A program made the position numbers and the translations under genes. A stretch of DNA of 64,000 nucleotides from Scytalidium lignicola (taxonomy: Eukaryota > Ascomycota > Leotiomycetes). Below the pieces are notes generated by a model that was not told the DNA's origin, did no database searches, and saw only the letters and a list, made by a program, of their open reading frames with translations. The stretch spans positions 1 to 64,000 of the forward strand of contig NCSJ02000215.1 of NCBI GenBank assembly GCA_002812745.2. Reading direction: 5' to 3'. This document shows, in pieces, positions 23,904 through 35,244 of the stretch (within the stretch, counting starts at the first letter, position 1; each line of letters starts with the position of its first letter).

Positions 23904-24191
23904 GTATTCCCTGTTGAATCGAAAATTTGGTTTGAGCAGGGTGGCTTATAAATGACTCAGTGAAGGTCAGCAGATCTAGAAGACCACATATCTATTAGTC
24001 TAATATTCTGAGGTTTTCACGGACCTTGGCGAACAACGTTGAAGTCATATTCGTATCCTTGTCCTGCGCTTTATCATTGGCTTTCATCGCAGGACAGATT
24101 CTGTTGGACAGGTTACATATGCCGATCGTAATAGGTTCCCATAGAATATATATAAATTGACTACTGAATTAACTACTGTACAGTGGGTAAG

Positions 24192-24238
24192 TATGGCCAC
24201 TTATATAGGGGCCGGTAGGCCCCTATAACCCGGCCATA
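24192..24238. repeat. Nested inverted repeat (cruciform-capable)
   Basis: Inner perfect 10-bp arms TATAGGGGCC / GGCCCCTATA (24204-24213, 24218-24227) around a GGTA loop. Outer 7-bp arms TATGGCC / GGCCATA (24192-24198, 24232-24238) enclose them. Intergenic. It may be the centre of a small palindromic element. Confidence 0.7.
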
Positions 24239-24556
24239 TTATGTGCCGTATTACAGTTCTACCGTGGTTGCCTGTATGCAGCGGTAGGTTACCATCCAAT
24301 AGATTCAACCTTCTTACTCCCTATACTATTACTTATCTCTGGCTGCTCTAATTTCTGGATAATGCCTCGACTTAACCGTGCCAACATAACGTAGCAGGGG
24401 CTGGGTTTCCTAAGCTCATTGATTCAAAGAAGTGGCTTTGAACTGGTACTTATAATCAGACAATGATGAAGGGGAGACCGGAGTAAAGCAAAATCCACAG
24501 GGACCATAACGAGATCACTCCTTAAGACAAAAATAATTTATCTCAGCAATATACAC

Positions 24557-26148
24557 TTAGTTATGAACAGCATCCAGCTTCAAGCTCTTGGGATCTTTAG
24601 TCTCTTCGTCTCCCCACTGGATGTTGTATCCCTGGTCATGTAGATACTGTTTCCAAGCCTCATCCTCGTTATCTAACTTCGTACTGATATCCGGAATGAT
24701 GAACCAACTAGTAATGGCACCAGCAAAAGCAAAAGCACTACCGATCAAAAATACTGCCTGATTTCCCTTGTAAACCGAATCACCATAACTAGCTAAAATC
24801 GGTCTGAAAACAGCGGTACCAATTGCTGCGCCAGCTTTGCCGAATGCTGCAATGATGCCGAGACACTGACCACGAATTGAGGTCGGGAAGGACTCGGAAG
24901 AGGCGAGTATGATTGTGGCACCGGGACCAACTTCACCAAGAGTTAAGAAGAGTCCATAGAGCACAATGAAGAGGCCCAGTATGGATTGGATAGGTGCAAG
25001 CGCGCCGCCTAGGATAAAGCCTAATATTGCTTGAATAAAGAAGCCCAAAGCCATCGTGCGGCGACGGCCAATACGGTCAGATAAAACACCGCCAATGAGG
25101 GCTCCTGGAATGTAGAAGCAGTTTATGACAGTTCCCCAGCCCATATTTTTGACCAGAGAGTCACCGACGTTCAATCGTTCAAGAATAGTGGAGGCAAATA
25201 GTCCAAAGGGGTAGCTAATGTAGTTGTATAAAAACCAACCGAGAGAACAGCCCAGCAAGGGCCTCCAGTAGCGCTTGAAGATGGGCCAGTACGGTATGAA
25301 TTGTTTTTTAGCAGAAGACTTGCGGTACGCCGTCGAGACGGCCATGCGGTACCGGAACCAGAAAATCGAAACGGGTGGTAGGATTCCAAGGGCCAAGGAC
25401 ATGCGCCAGACGAAGTTGTAGTGTGCGACATTTTGTTTCACGCATAGAATAAGGAGGAGAGGAACAAGGCCGCCAAAAACAAATCCAAATGTGGCAGAAA
25501 GGTCGCCAATTATGGCGAAGATGAATCCTCGATTCTTGCGCACACCAGATGCTTCGTCGGTGGCTTCTGTGGCGCCGGCGCCAGCCACGGGATATTCTCT
25601 TTGATAATGTCAGCTATCGGATGTAGAAGTACTCATATTTGATTTCAAGTGACATACCCTCCTGCACCAACACCAGCAATCCCTCTGCTGATGACCAACA
25701 TCCAGAACATCCCATCTGCTGTTGTACCACTTGAACCAGCACTCATGGCAATCCCTACGACTAGAATTACAGTCGTCAATACGGCACCGCTCTTGCGACC
25801 TAGGCGATCGGAGATGACACCAAAACCTAACATGCCAATGATCATACCAACGATGAAGGCATTGGACAAGCGCGAGTACGTGGCTGCTGAAAGGTCCGGA
25901 TATAAGACGCCAAAGATCAGCGAGAGATTGCCGATAATGGAGGAGTTGAAGCCATCAGAGCCGATTGCCAATCCGGAGAAAATGACCATGAGCGTAACGG
26001 AGAGCTTAGAGTATTTGGCCTCGCCTTCAACGACTTCGCCGTCATGAACGTCCAAGCCTTTCTCATCGGCGAGAACCATGACACCGTCTACCTGCTTAAC
26101 GGGTACATCCCCACTTCCTTCTCTCACATCACCGTCAGTGGACGACAT
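24557..26148 (-). CDS. MFS permease, Git1-like (glycerophosphodiester/phosphate family)
   Basis: Two exons, 25658-26148 and 24557-25598, with a 59-nt GT-AG intron; 510 aa, close to the length of yeast Git1. An acidic cytoplasmic N-terminus is followed by about twelve hydrophobic spans. The MFS loop 2-3 motif is GVISDRLGRKSG and its repeat in the second half is GVLSDRIGRRRT. The C-terminal tail DEAWKQYLHDQGYNIQWGDE resembles the tail of fungal glycerophosphoinositol/phosphate permeases. Family knowledge suggests proton-coupled uptake of glycerophosphodiesters or phosphate at the plasma membrane; the exact substrate is not shown by sequence. It is transcribed away from the creatinase-type gene at 27201 across a 1.05-kb shared upstream region. 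Confidence 0.85.
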
Positions 26149-27200
26149 TTGAATACTGCGCCTGCTAGCGATGAGGTCTAGTATATGGTTTGCGAAGATT
26201 TTAATTTTGAAATGTACTGCACTGTGCCTTCGTAGCAGGTCACGACAACCACTACCGAAGAAAGAAGTGGTGGGATGCAGGAGATATATCAGTGCATTAG
26301 GTATTGTCGGCAGGGGCCCAGGACCACAGGACTGGGAGCAGAGATTCAGTAATTACCATGCTGCCATGTGGCGACTGGTTGCTCACTCCATCCCTCACAG
26401 CAATCATCCCTTGCTGCTTCCTTGCATGTTGTGCTTATCTATTGAATCCTGTTTACGGAGGTACTGTATTACTGTACCTGCACTGTACCCACACAGTGCA
26501 GCGCGGCGAACTATCGGATCCTACCGAATCAGTATGGAATACCGGTGTATCGACCAGTGCCATTCAACAGCCCCGTATCCCAGCTAGGGTGATCTCCTGT
26601 TTGTGCAGTACCGGTACCGTAATTGCATCCGTATCAGGATATGATTCCCATGTTCTGATCTTGCGACGCAGCTAGCTGGACAACGGTTGGTGGTTTGATA
26701 TCAGGGGTGGATACTGTATCTTCAATGGTGGGGGAGAGACCAGGGATGTAGTTCGCTGTGCGATAAGTTATTGATACTGCAGTAGATTTTATATTTCTGA
26801 ATATTAAATTAACAGCACTAACTCCCTTACCCGCTTCAAATAAGGGGCAGAAAAGTGGGCGCCTCCGGCTAGGATCTTATCGGCCAGCTTTTGCGACGGG
26901 CTTTGCAGCTCTTGAGCTCCTTAACTTAATTAATACTGTATTAGTAGTGTCATAATATTACACCACCACCACTTTCTAGCAATCATTGGAACTGTAACGG
27001 CGGTGTCTTAAAGCGGTAGAATTTCCTATTGCGGTCTAAGTTACTTATTCCTTTGGTATTACGTTTCTCCGGCGTTTTTCCCAGATGTGAATTTTACTTG
27101 AGTGAGGAGCTTAACTATTTTCAATCTCTTCAATCGTAATCAAAGAGCATTGAGTTGCGTATACTGTGAAAGCAGTACACTCTGGTTCTAATAGCTCAGG
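26149..27200. promoter_or_regulatory. Divergent intergenic region with hairpin
   Basis: 1.05 kb between two divergently transcribed genes, so it should hold both promoters. It contains a perfect 9-bp-stem hairpin, CTGCACTGT / ACAGTGCAG with a 6-nt loop, at 26478-26501, in a stretch rich in repeated ACTGTA words. No specific factor site is asserted. Confidence 0.4.
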
Positions 27201-28929
27201 ATGGAGAAAGGCCAAGCATATCAATTCCAGCTTGGTGTCCAAGAATCGCCATGTAGATGTCGCAATTGGAGTAGTTGGAGGGCAAGGCGCGGTGTGGCAG
27301 CCGCGATCATGTCAACCCTCGCATGTCTCCTGCTCGTAAGAGAACAGCCACGCATCTCAAGTATTCCATATCGCACAATGATTAACCTCTCGCCAGATCT
27401 CAAGATACCAAAACTTCAATCAATCCTCTCCATTCGCAATAGTTAACTCATCCGTCTCCTCACCCCACACCATCGCTCAGTTCCAAGAATGCTCCATCAA
27501 AAACTTCCTCTCCACAGGCTTACACTTTCTTGACTCTGCCGCACCTCTTCCAGTGGAGGAATTTGTCTCGCGTCGTGACAACCTAGCAAAGGCCCTCGTT
27601 GCCGACAATGTCGATGCCTTCATCGTGGAGCCAGGCTACACATTCCAGTACTACGCTAATATTAGCCAGAAGGACTGGGAGGTATGGGAGCCTGAGGAGC
27701 GGCCTTTTCTCATGGTTGTGCAGGCCCAGAAGGACGAGAGTACCGGGGCAATCACTGCAAATACAACCTTTCTCGCTCCTTCGTTTGAGGTCGAGCGTGT
27801 CCGGCTTCTAGGCATGCCTTTTGTAGATGAATTGGCGATCGTGCCCTGGGAGGAACACTGGAATCCATATTCAACGCTGAGAAAGTTGTGGGGTTCTAAC
27901 GCAGTAATATCTACCATGAAAGACCCTCTCATCATGGTTGATGAGGAAATGCGTGACTTCATCCAGCGTGGTCTTGGTGCTAATGGTTTCGATGTGATTG
28001 GACTCGGCGGTGAGGTTGAGCGTGTTAAGCAGACCAAATCGCCGCGAGAAGTTGAGATCCTGCGTGCAGTTAATACCGGTACTGTTGAGGCGGTGCGCGC
28101 AATGAGGCTCTGCCTATATCCCGGTTTAACGGAGAATGAGGTCATGAATGCATTAGATGCGACGCTATGGGCAGCTGGCTTAGAACCCTTTTTTGATATT
28201 GTTCTTTTTGGTGGGTTCCCATTTCGTTCCGGGGGTAGATTGGAAAGCAGTCTTATCTGCATTCTTAATGCAGTTGTGATTAAGCAAGTTAAATACGAGA
28301 GCTAACGTATTGATAGACGAGAATGCGTCAAACCCTCATGGTGGCACCAATGGTAGCAAGGTTCTTGAGCCCGAGACTTATTTGCTCATTGATGTCGGGT
28401 AAGAAAGTCTCAAACACCGTGGAATTTTTACATATATAACTAATTCCAACCCAGCGCTCACCTCTACGGCTACTCCTCTGACATATGCCGGACTTTCTTC
28501 CCACCTTTCTATCCCCGCCCATCCACGCCAGCAGCCTACTCCGAGCTTTCGCCAACTATCAAACACAAACTAGCAGTCTGGGATCTTGTCTTAGATGCTC
28601 AAGATGCATCTATGCTGGCCCTGATACCTAATAACTCCGCCGCTAGCGTTGACATTGCAGCTCGCGACGTAATCTCCAAGGCTGGATATGGTGATGCCTT
28701 CACTCATCGAGTCGGTCATGGCATTGGTATCAAGGCTCATGAAAGCCCCTATATGAATAAGGGGAATGTGGGTGTTTTGCTAAAAGCTGGGATGACATTT
28801 ACGTCTGAGCCAGGGGTGTATTTAGTTGATAAGTTTGGTGTTAGACATGAGGATGTGTTATTGGTGAGGGAGCATGGTGGTCCCGAAGTACTAAGTGGGA
28901 CAAGGGCTAAGGGGCCGTGGGATCCCTGA
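27201..28929 (+). CDS. Membrane-anchored creatinase/aminopeptidase P-type metallohydrolase
   Basis: Four exons, 27201-27335, 27397-28210, 28317-28398 and 28455-28929 (introns 61, 106 and 56 nt); 501 aa. The first exon gives a short cytoplasmic stretch and a hydrophobic anchor (VAAAIMSTLACLLLIS), implying a type II membrane protein. Next comes a creatinase-like N-terminal domain (FVSRRDNLAKALVADNVDAF..), then the pita-bread metallopeptidase domain. All five metal ligands of that fold are visible: Asp in LIDVGAHL, Asp in YSSDICRT, His in HRVGHGIGIKAHE, Glu in FTSEPGVY and Glu in VRHEDVLL. Family members cleave X-Pro bonds or related C-N bonds using two metal ions; the substrate here is unknown. 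The intron-exon joins restore the conserved DENASNPHGG segment. Confidence 0.87.
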
Positions 28930-29125
28930 GTTGAGTAATGATTATTATGAATGATTTGAGTTAAATATACATATTTTTGTTTTAGACGTCTTGAGATCTA
29001 CTTCTCTCTCTTGCTGTATTCCAGCACCCAGGGCAGTAGGATGACAAACACGTTAAGCCCCGCTCGTAACTGATTTAAACCTCTCACAGCCTTAGCTACT
29101 CCGCTTTGAATGGTGAACTTGCTTT

Positions 29126-30291
29126 TTATGAAGAGTCATCTCTGTCTATTTGCTTCTCTGCCCCAACGTCATCTTCGCGAACCCTCTTTTCGTGATGCTC
29201 CTCGAGCTTCTCATCTAGAGTCCTCTCCCGAGGACGTTTCTGTATCCAAGGCTTTGCAGGTCTACTCGAGCCTGTCCTCTCCTGCTCAGTAGGTAGTCCT
29301 TTCATAGCACGATCAACAAAATCGCATAGTGATTGTGCGGAGATAGAGATGGGATCTTGTAGTGCTCCATACGCTTGGGTAAAAGCTTCGGTTGCGAATT
29401 GCTGTAATTGGAGACTGATTTTTGTAGATTCATTTGGGTTAGCCATCTCATCACGAAATATCTATTTATTACCACTGTTAATATAATACGTTAGGGGGGT
29501 AGGATGCGCTGTGGAGGAATACCTGATCTGCAACTACTTGTACAGCTACTAATTCATCTTCTCCAATGTGATTTGGAACAATCTGAGGCTCCCATACAGA
29601 CAACGTTGCCTTACCAATCTCCTTATAGTCTAAGTTTATACCAATGACTGCACGTATATCCCCATCTGATCCAAGAATATATTCATCGGCTAAAGATGCC
29701 AATTCCTTCCCCTTCTGCGAGTCTGCTACTTCAAGAACGACCCCTGGATAGTTAGCCTGTGAATGTCGAAACTGGCCATCAGGATTATGGCTGCCATATT
29801 GTGGTTCGTCAAAGTCGATGGTAGCTGATCCATCTGATTCTACCTCTTTTGCGAACTCAGCAGATGGACCTTCGCCCTGGGATATAACTTTTAATTGTCG
29901 TTGTAATTCATCAATGACACTCTTGATGATTGATTCTTGCATGGATGTGGGCATTCGAAGGATGAACTTGCTGGTTGAGGGGAAGTAGTAGTATCTGGGG
30001 AATCAAGCTTAGCATATTTTCAGCAAGGAAATGCCCTCCTCATACTGAAGCTTGTGCCTCACGAATCCCCACAAAGACATGTCCCTGTCACTTTGAAGTA
30101 GCCACAGCACATTCTCATATCCTCCTAGTTCTAATATGTACTCAGACCAACAGCTTATACAGATGTTCCCTGCTTTCAAGCTCTTGATTACCTGGAGAAT
30201 TTGCAATACCGAAATGTTGGTCAGAGGCGGGGGTCAATGGAGGGTTAGTGAAGCTTTCGACAGGCGTTGGGTGTAAATGTTGGATGCTCAT
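29126..30291 (-). CDS. Uma2-like PD-(D/E)XK family protein (inferred)
   Basis: Four exons on the minus strand: 30192-30291, 30046-30130, 29523-29994 and 29126-29461, introns 61, 51 and 61 nt; 330 aa. An N-terminal Pro-rich segment is followed by a helical stretch (ELGGYENVLWLLQSDRDMSL), then FPSTSKFILRMPTSMQE, resembling the xMPxPSxxH region of Uma2 proteins. The putative nuclease core has Asp in HNPDGQF, Glu in YPGVVLEVADSQK and a helix with LADEYI, then a strand IRAVIGIN. This is the Asp...Glu-x-x layout of PD-(D/E)XK folds. The C-terminus is charged and lysine/arginine-rich. Similar proteins occur in many copies in fungi with no known role. The fold assignment is inference from motif order; catalysis is not shown. 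All four exons keep frame and carry no RIP-type stops, so the gene appears intact. Confidence 0.6.
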
Positions 30292-30588
30292 TGTACGGTG
30301 ATTATAGAGAGGGCGAAAGACGAAAAATAAAGTCACAACGAAAGTGTAGTCAACGTTGTAGTGGTAATAGGCCATATATGGTCTACGTTTTGATGTGTTA
30401 CTGCAAAGAAGTCGATGGCCTAACCATATGGCTGAAATGGCACCCCCTGTCAATATTAAAGCAGTAAAGGGCTAGATTTTCTAGAAAGCCATTCTTCATG
30501 CACGTCGGGGAAAAGAACCAATCTAATTTAGTATGAGCATATAGAACTTAATATACACGCCAGCCCTGCGCATGATATTTCTCAATGG

Positions 30589-32008
30589 TCACCATTTGTT
30601 ATTAAATACCTTTCCATCAACAATATTGATCATATCCTTCACAGGACTCAATTTCTTTAGCTCCCCGCCAAACAAGATGCCTTTTCTCATGACCTCGCGA
30701 TAATTATCCCCCGGAGAGACCTTCCCAAGCACATATTCCCTGGGAGTTTCTACGCGTGCAGGGACTAATATTGATCTACCAACAATAGCCTCCATCCCCT
30801 GCCAAGCAAAGGTAACAGCCTCTTTTGCTCCTCCCGGGATCCCCGCTTCGTCCAGCATCAAGATTTTCGCATTTGGATAGCTCTTTTGTATGAATTCCGT
30901 GATATTAGGGTTAAATGCCCCTCCACCACACATAAAAATCTCATCAATCTCCTGAGACGGCGCGAATCGTTTATAGTGGTCTACAATAGATTGAGCTGTG
31001 ATGCGAGTAATAGTAGCAACCACATCATCAGGTGATAACCCCTTCTTCTCTCCTTTAGCAATAAGTTCAAAAGCCAGCGTGTCACGAAAGTCTTCACGTC
31101 CCGTCGTTTTCGGTGGTTCTAAGCCGAAATATTTGTGCTTCAGAAACTCATCTACGAGTTCTTGGTCGACAGTCCCCCTCTTTCCCATTTCTCCATCCTT
31201 GTCGTATTCCTGTGCTCCCTTGGTGTAGTATCGCACTGCCGCGTCGATATACACATTTCCTGGTCCAGTATCGAAGTCATAACATTCAGTTACACCACCT
31301 TGAGAATCTGGTGGTATGAAACAGACATTTGCGATGCCGCCTATATTCTGACATGCTCTGAGCTTTGTGGGATGGTGAAGGAGTAAAGCATCAAAAAATG
31401 CAATTAGCGGTGCGCCTTGACGACCAGCTGCCACATCGCTGATCCGGAAGTCAGATACAGTAGTTATTCCTGTACGAGCTGCTAGAACGGCTCCTTCAGC
31501 CATGCTTAGAGTGGTTTTTACTTGGCCTGCTTGAGGCATAGAGAGATGCCATATTGTCTGGCCGTGAGAACCGATAACGTCAATATTGGACTTGTCAATA
31601 TTGTGCCGTGCGATGAATTCTTCTGCTGCCTTGGCAAATGCTTCTCCTAGGATGACATTTACTTCTGCGATTTCTTCAGGTGATGTACGGTTGTGAAGAA
31701 TCATGTTCATGACACGCTTCTTGATCGTTTGATCAAGAGGTGTCTCGCCATATTGAAGGAGCTCAAATTCCACAGGGCTTAAATGATCCTTTTGTTTGAA
31801 TCGACATAATGCACAGTCGATGCCGTCCTATAATCTAGCATTAGTATAAGATTAATGACTTATTAAAGATTCGTACCATTGACGTGCCACTATTCAACCC
31901 CAAGACTGTCAGGTCCAGCGCAGGTCCCAATACACCCAATACAGCATTTTGATCCCAGTTCACCTCATTGCTATGGGCAGTGGCGTTGCTAGTCGTCGTA
32001 AGAACCAT
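30589..32008 (-). CDS. anmK: Anhydro-N-acetylmuramic acid kinase (AnmK)
   Basis: Two exons, 31877-32008 and 30589-31827, with a 49-nt intron; 456 aa. The splice rebuilds the AnmK signature [12 protein letters not shown] (nucleotide-binding loop). Further family motifs are HGQTIWHL, the NIGGIANV segment, the FDTGPGN loop with the likely catalytic Asp, and a C-terminal CGGGAFN phosphate-binding region; all are present, so it should be active. In bacteria the enzyme opens 1,6-anhydro-MurNAc and phosphorylates it to MurNAc-6-phosphate in cell-wall recycling. Fungi make no peptidoglycan, so here it may salvage environmental wall sugars or act on another anhydrosugar; that is inference. It is transcribed away from the MFS gene at 32852. 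Confidence 0.9.
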
Positions 32009-32851
32009 GCTGACGAATGTGTTGATTCTCGTTAAGGTATCATCAAATGAGAGCGGGAAACCGCGAGGGAAATCGAATGTATTTCCGCGTGTAACAGCAG
32101 CGAGTTGAACTTACTCAGAACTAACATGGGGCTGATACGGAGATAGCGCTATAGATCTTAGCACGTCCCCTGTGGAGAAGTAATCTCACTTATTACTCAA
32201 GTGGCGGCAATTCCGATACGTTTTCAGAAATAATCGCGTGGTTCTTTACGAGGTATCTTCAATACAAGTCATGACCAAGGTCAAGAATCATCAGATTAGG
32301 GCATTCCTAACAACAGCCCAACGTCAAAACCTGTCCCCGGCTGGGCAGCTGCAGTCAGTCATCCGGCAGTCAGTCTTCCGGCACTCAAGCGGGAATAATA
32401 GGGCGAAGAACAGCCAGTCTTGAAAGTACAAATTTGACCAAAAATGGGGGTTATAGGAAATCCCGATATCCCCTAGGGTTGACAATGGTTGCTAGTTCGC
32501 TTGACGTCTAGCGCTTAAATTGCTACATACGAGGACGCTTTGACATCTCATTGTCAGGTGGACCAAACAATTATTATACGCAAAGATGGGGTCTATGAGG
32601 ACCCTTTATCGCATGATCGGCATTGGGTCCTACCTGTGCAGGAGTAAGGCCGTAGGATAAGCAGGTACTAGTGCAGATCTAGAACTCAGTTATTTAACTT
32701 CTGCCGTTTTCTCGTCGACTCGTTCGTTCCTTGACTTTTATCTAGCTGAAATCTCACAAGGTCTAGTGTCTGCAGCCGTTTCCCTGTTGTGTTGCATTGC
32801 AGGTTTCGCGTAACCAGCACTTTAGGCCTGAGGCAACCATTGACTGGCAAT
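32009..32851. promoter_or_regulatory. Divergent intergenic region between AnmK and an MFS gene
   Basis: 843 bp between divergent genes. The CAGTCAGTC(A/T)TCCGGCA words at about 32,352-32,380 form a short direct repeat. I see no gene here; frames present are short. Confidence 0.4.
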
Positions 32852-34549
32852 ATGTCTACAGAGATTCCTGTCAGCGTGGACAAGTTCGAGAAGGATGGCG
32901 TCAATGATGAAGAAAAACGCATTGGAGATGACTCATTTGACACGGTTCCTGAAGCTATTGACCGGGAGCAAGAAATCTTGGCTGTCTTGGACCTTGATCC
33001 GGCCTTGAACAAGAAGATGCACATTGTCAACAACGTAAGTGAGCAACGCTTATAGAATAGAAGGGAAGACACCGCTCACAGATGAGACAGACTTTGGATG
33101 AAATTGGATGGACCCCATACCATACGAAATTGTTCTTTCTCAATGGCTTCGGTTACGCTGTCGATGCCCTTCAACTCTCTCTTCAAGGTATCATCGCAAC
33201 TCAAGCGGTGTATGAGTTTAAGCCTTCCTATGAGAGAGGTCTAACTATTGCCTTGTACGTCGGTATGTTGGTCGGCGCTCTTTTCTGGGGTTTCAGCGCC
33301 GATATCATTGGTCGAAAGATCGCTTTCAACGTATCGCTCTTTATCTGTTCTATTTTCACTATTGTTGCCGGTGCAGCTCCTAGCTGGGATTCGCTTGGCT
33401 TCTTCATTGCCCTTGCAGCTTTTGGTGCTGGTGGAAATTTGATTCTTGATACTACTGTCTTCCTTGAGTACCTACCTTCTCACAAGCAGTGGCTCGTCTC
33501 TTGGCTTGCTGCTTGGTGGGGTGTTGGTTGTACGCTTGCTGGGTTTGTTGCTTGGGGGTTTATGTGTAAGTTTTGAACTCATTTTACCAGTCCTGACAGA
33601 TATTAATATTCGTACAGCAAATTACAGCTGTGCAGACCCTAGCGTAGCGCCATTCACACCCTGCACGAAGCACAACAACAGCGGTTGGAGATACCTCATG
33701 TACACCATGGGAGCCATGATCTTTGCCATGAGCGTAGCACGAGTAACAGTGATCCGCCTCCGAGAAACCCCCAAGTTTCTCCTCGGTCAGGGCAAGGACG
33801 CTGAACTAGTCGAGAACTTCAAAGAACTGGCAACTAAATATAACCGTCACTGCTCCATCACCCTCGAGGAACTCGAGGCATGCGGCACAATTCAAACTGC
33901 TCACTCCAAGCAACGGTGGTCTTTCGGCGAATTCTGGATCCACATCCGCAGCTTGTTCGTCACCAAAAAAATTGCGTACACCACGATCCTTGTGTGGCTT
34001 TCTTGGTCTATGATTGGTCTTGCTTACCCATTATTCAACGTCTTCTTGCCCTCTTACCTCGCCAGTCGAGGTGTGGAATTCGGCGTGACCAGCGTCTCCC
34101 AGACATGGAGAAATTACGTTCTCGTCCAGATCTGCGGGATCTTCGGTCCTATGGTCGGCGGTCATTTATCAAACTGGGCCCCGCTGGGTCGCAGATGGAC
34201 AATGGTAATCGGTGCACTTATTACAATGGCTTTCTTCTTCGCCTACTCGCAAGTTACCTCTCAGGCGGAGAACATCGGATATAGCTGTATCATCTCCTTC
34301 ACGCTCGAGATCTACTATGCTGTCCTTTATGGGTTTACGGCGGAAGTTTTGCCTTCAGCACATAGGGCTACTGGAAATGGTATTGCGGTTGCCTTTTGTA
34401 GGTTTATGGGTGCTATGTCGGCAGTTATTGCTACTGTTGCTAATACGGAGACTACGGGGCCGGTCTTTATCTGTGGTGCGCTTTATGGTGGGTTGGCGCT
34501 TTGTGCGTTCTTGTTTCCTTTCGAGCCGTTTGGGAAGAGAGCTTCGTAG
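32852..34549 (+). CDS. MFS transporter, SV2/SVOP-like sugar or organic-anion class
   Basis: Three exons, 32852-33034, 33082-33565 and 33618-34549, introns 47 and 52 nt; 532 aa. The start ATG (MSTEIPVSV) is the first in frame. An acidic N-terminus precedes about twelve spans. Loop 2-3 carries GFSADIIGRKIAF. Span 4 has AFGAGGNLILDTTVFLEYLP and the second half has the SAHRATGNGIAVAFCRFMG segment characteristic of SV2-related MFS carriers. Substrate unknown. It diverges from AnmK, whose promoter region it shares, so uptake of a sugar used by AnmK is possible but unproven. Confidence 0.82.
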
Positions 34550-35244
34550 AGATGATAAATTTTGAAAGTGGAGTGTTTCGGGGGTTAGACCTCACAATGG
34601 ATAGCCCAAAAGACGGAGAATACTGTGCATGTATTAATTAGGTATGCTAGAATAAAAACTATGCTGCCTCAACTTTGTTCGGCTTGACTCTAATCTGCAA
34701 TCCTTCCCTGGAGAGACTCTACATATGATGCATTTGGAAACATGAAAAGTCATTAGAAAACACGAGAAAATCGTACTAACTCATCAACAATTACGTCATT
34801 CTATACGCTCCTCGTTTTCTAATTTGTCCACATAACAGTTAATGTAAATGACATTAAATTTATTTCTCATGGGAAATTCCAAAGAATTTATTAGTGTTAA
34901 TAAGTTACTCAAGGCACAAACCGACAAGCTATTGAAAATTTACTCGCTTTGTCTAGATGTGATTTGGCTAAGTAATCAAAATCAGAATACAATATGATAC
35001 AAAATCCTTAAAATTGCTAGGAGCCAAGATATGATATATTTATGTAGAATAAATAATAGGGTCTTTACATATGAATCCCATTGGCCCACAACCTGCAGGG
35101 GATAATGCATGATTTCCTCTTTAAATGCAAACCTCTTTAGCAAACTTCCATCCTCCCCCCCAAAAAGCTATATATCAGAAAACAAGAGGGGAAAAGGAAA
35201 TATTTCAGCTAGATCATGATATAAATACCAAATTCCTCAAAATC
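34550..35244. other. Intergenic between convergent genes
   Basis: 695 bp of AT-rich spacer holding the 3' ends of the MFS gene and the acyl-CoA dehydrogenase gene. No feature seen. Confidence 0.6.

Noticed and set aside
26171..26675. Two overlapping plus-strand frames of 123-138 codons
   Set aside because: They overlap each other in different frames within the divergent promoter region and neither looks like a protein.
27651..28262. 203-codon minus-strand frame
   Set aside because: Antisense shadow of the metallohydrolase gene, which carries all five metal ligands on the plus strand.
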